Made by a program: the position numbers and the translations under genes
NCBI GenBank assembly: GCA_015233365.1
Contig: JADFXU010000001.1
Span: forward strand, 62,001 to 126,000
Length of the DNA: 64,000 nt
Direction: 5' to 3'
Source: Nitrospirota bacterium
GTDB lineage: Bacteria; Nitrospirota; Thermodesulfovibrionia; Thermodesulfovibrionales; Dissulfurispiraceae
Shown: positions 15,085-24,900 of the stretch, in pieces
How positions within the stretch are numbered: the stretch's first letter is position 1
Layout of the letters: each line of letters starts with the position of its first letter
Notes under the pieces: generated by a model
Database searches by the model: none
The model's input: the letters and a program-made list of their open reading frames with translations, nothing else
What the model was told of the DNA's origin: nothing

Positions 15085-15908
15085 ACAATATCCTCGATGT
15101 TAAAAATCGGCCCTTCTTTGCAGACACGTTTATAAATAAACTGGCCTGCAGCTTCTGCACCCCTTTGCAAACTTGCTCGCTTGTCAGCTATTTTCACAAC
15201 GCACCCGAGACAGGCCCCAATGCCGCACGCCATATGTTCTTCCATAGATGCATAGCAGGGGAGCCCCGCGGCACGCGTTATTTCCGATAGTGCCTTCAAC
15301 ATGGGAACAGGTCCGCAAGCATAAATACTTAACGCCCCCTTCCTGCGCGGGGAAGGCTGATTGGCGATTTTCAATTCCCCGAGGAAATCTTTTACGGCAT
15401 GTGTAATCCATCCTTTTTGTCCGTCAGAGCCGTCATCAGTAGTTATAAAAATCTCCTTTGCCAGTTCTCTCGTCTCTTCGAGCATTACCAGATCACCAGT
15501 GTTCATTGCCCCATAAAACAGATAAGCGCGCTGCCTGTATTTCCTTATTAACGGAAGCAATGAGGCTATGCCTATCCCTCCCGCAACAGCGATAAAATCT
15601 CCGTCAGGCTCAGGGTAGCTGTTCCCCAGGGGACCGATAACCTGCAGCACATCACCTTCCCTGAGCTGCGAAAGAGATAATGTGCCTTTCCCGCGTATGC
15701 GGTAAAGAAAGCTCAAATGGTTCTGTTCAAAATTGTAAATACTGAACGGCCTCTTAAGAAGAGGATCACAGGCGGTCCCGGTCTGTATCATATAAAATTG
15801 GCCGGGCTTGGGGGCAATGATTTGTGATGCAGGCTGAAGCGTCAGAAGCTTAAAATTTGCATTCTGGCCAGAGTTGCCGACAATTTCACAAGTGAAAAAC
15901 TTAGACAA
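15078..15908 (-). CDS. pyrK: Dihydroorotate dehydrogenase electron-transfer subunit
   Basis: 276 aa. It carries electrons from PyrD FMN to NAD+. The FAD-binding motif RPFSIYNF (about residue 54), the NAD-binding [15 protein letters not shown], the [10 protein letters not shown] segment and the C-terminal [2Fe-2S] Cys set [14 protein letters not shown] followed by VCKEGP are all present. It overlaps greA by 8 bp and pyrD by 7 bp, so the three are tightly coupled. Confidence 0.95.
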   Translation of the reverse strand: MSKFFTCEIVGNSGQNANFKLLTLQPASQIIAPKPGQFYMIQTGTACDPLLKRPFSIYNFEQNHLSFLYRIRGKGTLSLSQLREGDVLQVIGPLGNSYPEPDGDFIAVAGGIGIASLLPLIRKYRQRAYLFYGAMNTGDLVMLEETRELAKEIFITTDDGSDGQKGWITHAVKDFLGELKIANQPSPRRKGALSIYACGPVPMLKALSEITRAAGLPCYASMEEHMACGIGACLGCVVKIADKRASLQRGAEAAGQFIYKRVCKEGPIFNIEDIVW

Positions 15909-16374
15909 AGTTGATCTCTACAACCTCGTACTCAATTTTCCGCGCAGGCGCCTTGACAATAGCGGTATCGCCCACCTCTTTGCCGATCAAAGCCCTGCCG
16001 ACAGGCGAGCTTATGGATATCCTGCCGCTCTTGACATCAGCCTCGTCCGGGCCCACAAGTATAAACTCATACTCTTCATCAGCTCCGATATCCAGGACCT
16101 TCACCTTGGCGCCAAAAGCGACCCGCGACTGACTTATTTTCGACGTATCGATAACGTCCGCCATTGCCAGCTTGCCCTGGAGTTCCTGAATCCGGCCTTC
16201 AATAAATGACTGCCTTTCCTTGGCTGCATGATACTCGGCGTTCTCGGACAGGTCTCCATGTGCCCGCGCTTCAGCGATGTCTCTTATATTCTTCGGCCTG
16301 CCTTCTTTCAGCAGCCTGTCAAGTTCTTCTTTCATCTTCCGGTGACCTTCACGGGTCATAGGCACGCGGGTCAT
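15901..16374 (-). CDS. greA: Transcription elongation factor GreA
   Basis: 157 aa, standard. It stimulates the intrinsic RNA cleavage of backtracked RNA polymerase. The N-terminal coiled coil carries the acidic tip ARAHGDLSENAEYHAAKERQ (D and E residues that enter the polymerase channel), followed by FIEGRIQELQGKL and the FKBP-like C-terminal domain ending SPVGRALIGKEVGD. It is the first gene behind the promoter at 16490-16518. Confidence 0.96.
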   Translation of the reverse strand: MTRVPMTREGHRKMKEELDRLLKEGRPKNIRDIAEARAHGDLSENAEYHAAKERQSFIEGRIQELQGKLAMADVIDTSKISQSRVAFGAKVKVLDIGADEEYEFILVGPDEADVKSGRISISSPVGRALIGKEVGDTAIVKAPARKIEYEVVEINFV

Positions 16375-16489
16375 ATAGTACTATTGCCTCCTTATATTCC
16401 AAAAAAAATGCCGGATGTTGAATGCCAACGGTTGAAACAGTGAAAACTTACTCAATTGAACATCGAAAATTCAACATTCAACATAATGT

Positions 16490-16518
16490 AAGATAACATG
16501 TTCGTACAGTTTTTTCAA
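16490..16518 (-). promoter_or_regulatory. Sigma-70 promoter of greA-pyrK-pyrD
   Basis: TTGAAA (16513-16518), 17-nt spacer, TATCTT (16490-16495). The leader to greA contains inverted copies of tgttgaatg / cattcaaca words. Confidence 0.65.
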
Positions 16519-16563
16519 AAAGAGGAAGTTTTTGGATATTGAATTAATGAAGTATTTCCAAAT

Positions 16564-16994
16564 TTATTTCACGCTTTCCTGAGGTAATGCCGGGAGAGGT
16601 GTCTTGAACGAATACTTTTCATCTTCGAGTAAAATCTGTGCAGCTTTTAAATTGCCGCTATTCATGACAAGAGGGGCCTTCAGATTGGCTGTAATGCCCT
16701 GGTTTGTAACGGTAAGAATATTCAGGATTACCAGGTCAGCCGGCTCCTTGATCCCCAGGAACGACTGCACATCGTCCACTATATTCACCGAATAATCGGT
16801 AAAAATGACAAAAGGATCGATCACTATAAAAGCCACATCGGGATCGTCCACGGCATGGAGCCATTGTATAGAGTCCTTGTAGTCTATCAATACATACCGT
16901 TTCAAATCAACAAATCCCGGAATCCCAAAGGAAAAGTAATTATTTTATTTTCTTCAATCTCAATTTCACCGAATCTTGTTGTGTTGATTTTCAC
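16564..16994 (-). CDS. fliW: FliW flagellar assembly factor, interrupted by a 1-nt frameshift
   Basis: FliW binds and sequesters CsrA and couples flagellin level to translation. The 3' part (16564 to about 16926) encodes GIPGFVDLKRYVLIDY through VIDPFVIFTDYSVNIVDD, clear FliW. The proper N-terminus lies upstream in another frame: GTG at 16994, with GGAGG 8 nt before it, giving MKINTTRFGEIEIEENKIIT then FP. The family reads FPFGIPGF here, which needs CCTTTTGGGATT, but the sequence has one T fewer at 16927-16929. The 5' frame therefore ends shortly after, with TGA. Without frameshifting only a fragment from an internal TTG or GTT-region start could be made. A sequencing error in a short T run, a real null, or a slippery switch all remain possible. 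Confidence 0.85.
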
Positions 16995-17076
16995 CTTTTT
17001 ACCTCCAAAAAAAACTTCGTACTGCGTTCAGCGTACAGCGTAAAAAACCCGCCAAAAAAGTTATTTATGTTTTTCT

Positions 17077-17304
17077 TTATTTATCTTTCATGCCCAAAAA
17101 ATCTTTCAGTCTTGCCACATCAGCCACCGCTGATTCCTTGTTCAACTCTTTCAGTTTCTCGTAAAGTTCTTCTCGGTATATCGGCAACTCCCTCGGCGCA
17201 TCGATACCGATTTTGACAACGCCGTTGCCTACATCTACGATCTTGATGCGTATGTCATCACCTATGTTAATAATCTGCCCCGTCTTACGGGTGAGAACAA
17301 GCAT
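17077..17304 (-). CDS. csrA: Carbon storage regulator CsrA
   Basis: 75 aa. An RNA-binding dimer that represses translation by binding GGA motifs at ribosome-binding sites. [20 protein letters not shown] and [20 protein letters not shown] are the hallmark segments. It lies between flgL and fliW, the usual flagellin-control neighbourhood, so its partner would be FliW. Because fliW is frameshifted here, CsrA antagonism may be lost or conditional. Flagellin, the expected target, is not in the window. Confidence 0.97.
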   Translation of the reverse strand: MLVLTRKTGQIINIGDDIRIKIVDVGNGVVKIGIDAPRELPIYREELYEKLKELNKESAVADVARLKDFLGMKDK

Positions 17305-17336
17305 TTATACCCCTTGCCGCTGACTACGGTATTTTA

Positions 17337-20300
17337 TCAGAATTTTAGAAAATCAAAAAGACTTTGATTTAAAACCTGCGACGTGACCATGCTGAGCGCC
17401 TGCAATGCGGCTTGCCGCTGCGCCAGATCGGCACTGACTTTAGCTATATCAGTGTCCTGGATATTGGACATAAAAGTCTGTATCTCAGTCTTACTGGTAC
17501 TCATGTAATTACCTTGCGCCGTTATCTGACCCTCCCTGGAGCCGACCGTCGCCTGGGACTGGGAAACCGCTTCAGTCAGATCGCCAATGTACTTCAGAGA
17601 CTGCGAAACACGCCCGTTGTCATTGTTTTGAAGAGATATTTTTTCAAAATTCAGCGCCCTGAGAATATATTTGTCATTGAGATAATTGTTATTGAAGCTG
17701 TAGTAATTAGCCAATACCGCATTATCGCTCTGGTCGGTGGGAGCAGATGCCACGGCTCCGGTAAGGGCGCCGCTGTTTGCCGGAACAACATAACTTGTCA
17801 AACCAAGACCCGTTGAAGCAGTGTCACCGGTCTGATTCAAGGTCACGGCAGAGCCTGTTAAATTAGTTATCGTTATTTGCCCCGGCACCGTTGTAGCGTC
17901 AGCCTGATAATAGGTCTTGCCAACCGTGCCAAGCTTCGTATTCTCCGCAGCGTTCATAGCGTTCTGGACAGCCGTGGCAAGGCCTGCGACGGTGTAGGCT
18001 GCGTTGTCCGCTATCGTTGCCGTAACGTTGTGACCTAGTCCGTCCGCAAAAACTATTTTATTATTTCCTTGCGCTGCAGTAATATCAAAGACGGCGGCCG
18101 GAACCGCGTAACCTGACCCTGCTGTATAACCGAGAACCGCTGAAGCAGTGTCACCGGCCTGATTCAAGGTCGCACCAAAGCCTGTTAAATTAGTTATCGT
18201 TATTTTCCCTGGCACTGTTGTGTCGTCAGCCTTATAATAAGTAATGCCGGCCGTGCCCAGCTTCGTATTCTCCGCAGCGTTCATCTCTGTCTGAACTTCC
18301 GTGGCAAGGGTCCCGATGGTGTAGGCTGCGTTGTCGGCTATCGTTGCCGTAACATTGTGGCCCTGCCCGTCCGCAAAAATTATTTTATTATTGCCTAGCG
18401 CTGCAGTGATATTATACGTAGTGGGAACAGTAGCGGCGCTAAGAGTTCCTGCGGTTGTAGTTGCACCAGGCAAACCAGCGGCGCTAAGAACCCCTGGGTT
18501 GGTGGCCGAAATATTGGTTTGAGTTGCAGTGAAACCAATCTGCTGAGGTGTCATAGTACTACTGCCCCAATTAAGGGTCACAGCAGATGCTGTATTATTC
18601 TGAATAACAAACTCATTTGTTAATGTGCTGTAGTTAACGACTGGTGCATTGGCGCCGGCCTGTGCGGTCATAGCACTCGTGATAGCTGTGGCAAGGGCCG
18701 CGCCGGTAGTATAGGCACCGATAGCTATTGTTGCCTTATAGGAGTTGGCGCCGACGTTGAATGAGATTGCATTATTCCCCTTGTCAATATTAAAAGCAGG
18801 GGTTTCGTCTGTTGCATTAAAGCCCAATACCTGCCGTGCGGTTGATCCCGCATCATTCGACCAATTGAGAGTAAGCGTATCAGTATTTCTGGCGTTGTAG
18901 GCAATAGTGAATTTGTCGGCATTTCGATCATACGAAACGTTATATGTATCCGTTTTTCCGGCAGCTGCGGCAGCATTATCTAATGCAGTAGCTACAGCGG
19001 CTGCCAACTGATCATGCGTATATGTCCCGCGGGCAATTGTGGCCGTTTCCTGTGTGCCGCCCACGTTAACAATTATCTGGTTATTTGCAACACCGCCATT
19101 AGTGCCGTCGTCAATAACTATGCTGTCGTTTGCACTTGCCTGGGTAATATAATTATAATTCGTAATATTGGTGCCAAGCGTCATATTCAAGCTGTTCGTA
19201 TTCGGATCGTATGAAAGCATATTAATCCCTGTGCCGGAGGGATCGCCGGTCAGGGAAACAAACGACGTGGATGTAGCCGTGCCTCCGCCCGCTGTCAACG
19301 CGTTTGGTCCATCGGGAAAACCCAGTTTCGCCGGATTCAGAGTGGTGCCGCTGTTGTTCCATAAAACATCCATCTCATCGTTTGCATTGCCATTTTTAAT
19401 CGTCAATGTGTTGTCTGAGTTGGCAGAAACAGAAAAAGGGTTATTAAATTGATTCCCTAGGTGATCTTTAGTGCCGCCGAGATTAGCCGGCGAGCATACA
19501 GTGCTGCCTGCCATAAAACCAAGACCCACCGTTGCATTGTCGCCCGGGTTCCCCGCCGGATCCATTGTTACATTAGAACCAGTTGTATTCTTAATAGTCA
19601 GTTGCCCCGGCACCGTTGTGGCGTCAACAGTATAATACGTACCTGCAATGCCCGTAGCCGCACCTTCCGCATTATTCATGGCAGTCTGGACAGCAGCGGC
19701 AAGGGCGCCGGCGCTGGTATAAGTTTTATCGACTATTGTCGCTTGCACGTTGTTATGCCCATTGCCATCGTTAAAATACATTGTATCATTGGCTCCGGTA
19801 ATAGTCAGTGACGCAGGAACAGTTTGGGCGCTTATATATGGAGAGTATACAGTGCTGCCTGCAGTAAAACCAAGCTTCGCTGTTGCATCGTCAATAAGGT
19901 TACCTGCCGGATTCATTGTTACATTAAAACCAGTTGTGTTCTTAATAGTCAGTTGCCCCGGCACCGTTGTGGCGTCAACAGTATAATACGTACCTGCAAC
20001 GCCCGTAGCCGCACCTTCCGCATTATTCATGGCAGTCTGGACAGCCGCGGCAAGGGCACTGGCGCTGGTATAAGTTCCGGCAGGGGCTATTTGCGCCGTC
20101 ACGTTATTCCCATTGCCACCGTTAAAATTTACATTGCCATCATTAAAATAAATTGTATCATTGCCTCCCGCTCCCGCAGTAATAGTCAGTGAAGCAGGGG
20201 CAGTTTGAGCGCTAAGACCGCTATATGTGGCTTTATTCAGGGCTTTCTGGACAGCCGCAGCAAGACCTGTAGCAGGATCGGATAGCGAAGTATAGGTCCC

Positions 20301-21947
20301 CGGCTGAATACTTGCCGTGTAAGTGCCGCCGGTTGTCTTATCTCTGAAAAATATGTTATTTCTGCCGTTATCAATCCCATACGCGGAGTCCGGTTTGACT
20401 GTAATATCGATTTTGTCGGAACTGCCTGCAGGATCAGAGGCAACCACAAGCCGATAATCCGGGGTTACACTTGTTCCAATATTCACCACCTCCGCCTTAA
20501 CTCCTGCATTTGCAGTGTTGATGGCATCGCGGACACCCTGAAGCGACGCGTTCTCGGCAATGTTCACATCTCCGACAACAGTATCACTTGTAATGCTTTG
20601 TCCGGCACTGATTGTTTTGTCTGTAGCGGGACTGAAACCGAGCATTTTTGCCAGTTGAGGTGATTCGCTGAAATTAATGGCATGGGAAGAGCTGTCATTA
20701 TTTGTAATAGTAAATTTATGAGCAGTGCTGTCGTATGAGAAGGCCAATTTAAGATTGCCCGTAAGCCCTGAAAGAGCGGAAGATAAATCACTTCCCGCAT
20801 AAGATTTATCAGTTGCGGGGGTGAGTTGCGTTCCGTCAACAGTGAGAGTATCGTTTGTATTATTAATCAAAAACCCGCCCACGGACGATGTGCTGCTGCT
20901 GCTGTTGACCTGTATGTTGAGTTGACCGCCGTCCTGGGTGAACGTATTGCCTGACTGGGTAAAACGGTTTACAGTAAAATCACTCGTAATGCCTGATCCG
21001 ATATTCTGCACTGCCGAAGACTGGAACCCGAGCATGTCTCTCACATCGTCGGATGTCCGCCCTGACGACCAATTGATACTGTCGCCGTTGACGGTTTTGT
21101 TTACTGTAAAGTTATTGGTATTGGTATTATATGAAAAACTCAACGACCCGTTAGTATCAGTATTGAGCTGCGCCGCAAGACGCGTTCCGGTATAATCACC
21201 GGGGGTAAGATTATACGTCGTGAAAACCCCGGCTTTACCCACAACGATTGAATCTCCCTGATTGACTGTAAACAACGGCTGGGAGGGCTGTGACGTATAC
21301 AACGCAGATGTAGGGTCTGCATCCGGAATCGTATTGGCCCCGTTGTTTGTCCAGTTGTAAGTGGGCAAGATGGCCGTGGCAGAGTCTGTAGTGCTCACAC
21401 GCTTGAAGCTGAACAGGCTGCCTGCGGAAACATTGGCGGTGACATTAATGCCGTTCGATATCCCTATATTGAATGTATTCGTGTCCGAAACAAACTCTCC
21501 GGTTGCAGGATTTATCGGGTTGACATTAGACTGATATCCGCCAAAAATATACCGGCCCTCTACTTGAGTATTGGCTGTGCTGACCGCACTTTCAAACAGT
21601 TGCTGGACCTGTTTCGCCATATCAAGCCTGTCGTTGGCGTTCATCGCACCATCCCCTGAGGATATAGCTACCTGATTCGCACTGTTAAGGGTTGTGCTCA
21701 AATCCGAAAGAGATGAATCAAGTGACTGAAGCGACGTGTTTGCCGTGCTCATCGCGTTCTGGTACTGGCCAATTTGTGACAATTGGGTCTGGTAGTCAAC
21801 AACCTTCCATAGCCCGGAGGGATCATCCGAGGGCTGGTTGATCTTTTTACCGCTCGAAAGCTGATCGGCGTCAGTCAGTTCAGCCTGCATGTTCTGTTGC
21901 AGCCCCGAAAGAAACTGATTGTAAAATATTTGTGAATTTATCATCAT
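17337..21947 (-). CDS. flgL: Giant FlgL (hook-filament junction protein, HAP3) with repeat-expanded centre
   Basis: About 1,536 aa; ordinary FlgL proteins are 300-500 aa. Both conserved ends are present. The N-terminal coiled coil has LSSGKKINQPSDDPSGLW and VEGRYIFGGYQ (to about residue 140). The C-terminal coiled coil, from about 1415, ends ALQALSMVTSQVLNQSLFDF. Between them lie about ten copies of a repeat of roughly 90 aa (residues 228-1386): NNxIxFxDG..., (A)TI...YT...LAxxVQTxM, then F/ITITNxT...VTLN...LGF. A FliD-like Flagellin_IN motif is at about 452-525. The ATG at 21947 has GGGGTGA 6 nt upstream; a GTG at 21956 overlaps the flgK stop. It follows flgK and precedes csrA. The insert probably forms outward domains at the junction (inference). 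Confidence 0.93.
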   Translation of the reverse strand: MMINSQIFYNQFLSGLQQNMQAELTDADQLSSGKKINQPSDDPSGLWKVVDYQTQLSQIGQYQNAMSTANTSLQSLDSSLSDLSTTLNSANQVAISSGDGAMNANDRLDMAKQVQQLFESAVSTANTQVEGRYIFGGYQSNVNPINPATGEFVSDTNTFNIGISNGINVTANVSAGSLFSFKRVSTTDSATAILPTYNWTNNGANTIPDADPTSALYTSQPSQPLFTVNQGDSIVVGKAGVFTTYNLTPGDYTGTRLAAQLNTDTNGSLSFSYNTNTNNFTVNKTVNGDSINWSSGRTSDDVRDMLGFQSSAVQNIGSGITSDFTVNRFTQSGNTFTQDGGQLNIQVNSSSSTSSVGGFLINNTNDTLTVDGTQLTPATDKSYAGSDLSSALSGLTGNLKLAFSYDSTAHKFTITNNDSSSHAINFSESPQLAKMLGFSPATDKTISAGQSITSDTVVGDVNIAENASLQGVRDAINTANAGVKAEVVNIGTSVTPDYRLVVASDPAGSSDKIDITVKPDSAYGIDNGRNNIFFRDKTTGGTYTASIQPGTYTSLSDPATGLAAAVQKALNKATYSGLSAQTAPASLTITAGAGGNDTIYFNDGNVNFNGGNGNNVTAQIAPAGTYTSASALAAAVQTAMNNAEGAATGVAGTYYTVDATTVPGQLTIKNTTGFNVTMNPAGNLIDDATAKLGFTAGSTVYSPYISAQTVPASLTITGANDTMYFNDGNGHNNVQATIVDKTYTSAGALAAAVQTAMNNAEGAATGIAGTYYTVDATTVPGQLTIKNTTGSNVTMDPAGNPGDNATVGLGFMAGSTVCSPANLGGTKDHLGNQFNNPFSVSANSDNTLTIKNGNANDEMDVLWNNSGTTLNPAKLGFPDGPNALTAGGGTATSTSFVSLTGDPSGTGINMLSYDPNTNSLNMTLGTNITNYNYITQASANDSIVIDDGTNGGVANNQIIVNVGGTQETATIARGTYTHDQLAAAVATALDNAAAAAGKTDTYNVSYDRNADKFTIAYNARNTDTLTLNWSNDAGSTARQVLGFNATDETPAFNIDKGNNAISFNVGANSYKATIAIGAYTTGAALATAITSAMTAQAGANAPVVNYSTLTNEFVIQNNTASAVTLNWGSSTMTPQQIGFTATQTNISATNPGVLSAAGLPGATTTAGTLSAATVPTTYNITAALGNNKIIFADGQGHNVTATIADNAAYTIGTLATEVQTEMNAAENTKLGTAGITYYKADDTTVPGKITITNLTGFGATLNQAGDTASAVLGYTAGSGYAVPAAVFDITAAQGNNKIVFADGLGHNVTATIADNAAYTVAGLATAVQNAMNAAENTKLGTVGKTYYQADATTVPGQITITNLTGSAVTLNQTGDTASTGLGLTSYVVPANSGALTGAVASAPTDQSDNAVLANYYSFNNNYLNDKYILRALNFEKISLQNNDNGRVSQSLKYIGDLTEAVSQSQATVGSREGQITAQGNYMSTSKTEIQTFMSNIQDTDIAKVSADLAQRQAALQALSMVTSQVLNQSLFDFLKF
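17799..21275 (-). repeat. Repeat-domain region of flgL
   Basis: Coding repeats of about 270-360 nt. The clearest near-identical pairs are 17810-18065 versus 18165-18390, and 19560-19700 versus 19920-20065. The same family appears in flgE (51592-53304) and, more diverged, in flgK (22367-24511). Block 18318-18353 is identical over 36 nt to 51907-51942 in flgE. Confidence 0.85.
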
Positions 21948-21952
21948 AATTG

Positions 21953-24900
21953 TCACCCCATGGTTCCTGACGACACCATTTGAATAAGCGTTGTCAGTAA
22001 AGAGTTTGCAACTGTTATCATCTGGGCCGCGGCCTGATATGCTTTCTGATATATCACCAGATTAGCGGCCTCCTGGTCCATACTTACTCCGGAAACTTCG
22101 CTCTGCCGCTGCGTGAGTTGCGCCACCATATTAGTCTCATATTGCAGGCTGTTCGCTGCGGATGAAGCATTGACACCCACATTCGAAACGAGACTGTTAT
22201 AGAAATCGACCGGCGTTGAACCTCCGAAAGCATTTCCACTTGCAAGCTCGGCAATAGTTGTTGCATTCCTGCCGTCGCCGGGCACACCCTTGTTCGCGCT
22301 CGACAGGACAGAAGCGGGATTATCGCTCACCGCGCTTTGGATCGCTGTAACCGTCGCATCGCTGCTGAAGCCGAAGATCTGATTTGCCGTCGCTGCGGAG
22401 TTTGATGACCACAGTAAATTCACAGTGTCGCTGCCGCTCGGCATCATGATCTTGAATTGTTTTGTATTGGGGTTAAAAACAACATTCAGCGTATCCGGCA
22501 ATGAGCTCCCAGTGGCCGACTGATAGGCCTCCTGAATCGCCGTCGTTAATGCCGAAGATATATCATCCGACTGTCCAGGATCATTTGTATATGAACCCGC
22601 CGGTATGGTGGCTGTTATGTTTGCGCCCCCGTTTACATTAAATACAACAGTGTTATTTGTGCTGTCCACAGTAAACATATCGGTGGAGGCGGCGACCTTT
22701 GCTGGATCAGTAAAGACTGTCTTAATATCGCTCGCCGCATTCGGGTCCAACTGCACTGCAAATGTACCGCCATTGGAATTTGCCTGATTCAAATCGCCGT
22801 CTATCTGCACCTTGACACCTTGGAATCCAAGTGTTCTCGAGAATGATCCGGTGGTATCGGTGGTCAAATTGACCTCCGTTTGGTTAATCGTAGTGGGGTT
22901 GGATTGATCGTATGCAGTATTCGGATTAATCGCTGTCCACGTGTTGCCGTCAGTCGACTCCAAAACACGCCAATAAGAACCTGAAATTCCGTAATCACTT
23001 GTCGACGCGCTGCCGGCCCCGCCCATGCTTACGGAAATCGGCGCGTCGCTGTTAAGAAAGCCGAACATATTCGCACTTGAAGTCGGCGCACTGGGCGCAC
23101 CTGCGGCGGTAATATTGCTGCCTGCTGCCGCAGCTATAGTATCTTGAGCAAGGTTAAAACCGAGTTTCTGGTACGTTGCACTGCTGTTGGCCCAATTAAT
23201 GTTCACCGGTGTGGAGGTGCCTAAAGTGTTCGTAATACAAATTGCATTACCAACAACGGTGCCGGTAAAAGTACCGGGTATTCCTAATGACGAATTCATC
23301 TCATTCGCTATTTCCGTGGCAAGAGCAGTCCCTGAAGTATAGGCTTGCGGGTTTAGAGTTGCAGTATAGTTCTTACCCCCGACAGTAAAGTTTAAAGTAT
23401 TGCCCCAATCAAAGGTCAGAGTATTGTTTGTGGAGGCAAGAGATGAGCCATTGGCAACCTGGTTGCCGGCTGCCGTATAACCAAACTCCTGAGGTGTCGC
23501 ATTCGAGGCGCCCCAGTTAAAAGTCACTGCTCCGCCCGTGTTGTTAGTAATGTCCAATTGGCCTGCTACGGCCGGGCCGGCAGTCCAGGCCGGACCCGCC
23601 CAGGCTGCTCCACCTGCATCATTCGTCGCATGATTATTCAGGGCATCCAGTATGGCCGCTTGAACATCGGCCGCTGTATTATAGGTTCCGGCCTGGATAG
23701 TGGCTGTATACGTTCCGGCATTGGCCCCACCCGTGACTGTAAAGTTTATTTTATTATTAGTAGCGCCCACCGCAGGGATAACAAGAGGATTATTTGTGAT
23801 CGTAAACTTGCCGGACGTATTGTCATATGCAATAGTTGCGTTCGAATTCAGAGCTTGAAGCTGAGTTTGCAGTGCAGCGGCAAGCTGAGGTCCGGTATAA
23901 CTGCCTGTGGGAATTGTAACGGTAGCGCCGTTTATTTGAACTTTATTGTTCGTGCTGTCGATGGTATAGTAATCGCTGGTGTTTTCCAGTTGATAGCCGG
24001 CCTGCACAGCCGGCGCAAGACTGCCGTAAGTTGCGCCGTTAACATAATCAATTTTATATTGGGCATTGGAAACCACACTATTGGGATCGGTTACACTCAT
24101 CGACGAGATGATCGGACCGGTCGCCAACAAATTAAGACCGGAGCCATTCCCGTCCGCGGTTGCGGCTGAAATCCTCACATCTCCCAGGTTTCCGTCCGAT
24201 TTAATGCTGATACGGTAATCAGCAGGGGCAGGAGCGCTTCCCGTTAAACCCGTCCCTATAGTTGGAGAGCCGTTAAACTTGATCCCCAGTAATGTACCGA
24301 TAGTTGATGTGGACAATACCTTAGTCGCACCGTTCGCTCCAGCGGTAGAAGTAATGGTAAAATTATTCGCCGTGCTGTCGTAAGCTACATTTATTCCTAA
24401 ACCTGCAATCCCGTTTATTGCAGTTGCAAGACCAGCGCCTGTATAAATACCACCTGATATATCATTAAGGGCTCCCCCTTTATCTGTTATGATCGTACTA
24501 TTGCCTATCGCGAATGAACCAGCCGGCCCGGAATTCACAACTGCCGCGGTCACTTTTAAACCGGCTTGAGTATTTATGTCATTTACAACATCAGCAAGAG
24601 TCGCTCCTGCCGTCACAGTAACTGTTGCAGGCTTCGCATCATTATCTCCGAGTTTTATTGTTAATGTGCCTCCGTTTGTAAATGTATCCGCGGGCGAAGT
24701 AAAAACACCGTTAACGCTGTCAACCGAAGTATATTTTGCCTGCAAAGAAAGCGGCTGAAAAAGATTCCCTCCGGGGGAACCGTCAAGCCCGTATCCCTGC
24801 TTTTGATAGTAATTTGTGGAGTCGGCAAGGTCCACTGCAAAAGCATTCAACTGGTTTAAATAAGCCGGTATTTTGCTGTCCCGCAAGTCAAGATCGGCCT

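Noticed and set aside
17799-21275. Prophage tail-fibre gene inserted in the flagellar locus
   Set aside because: The repeats resemble some phage surface repeats, but the frame is continuous with conserved FlgL ends and no phage genes are near.
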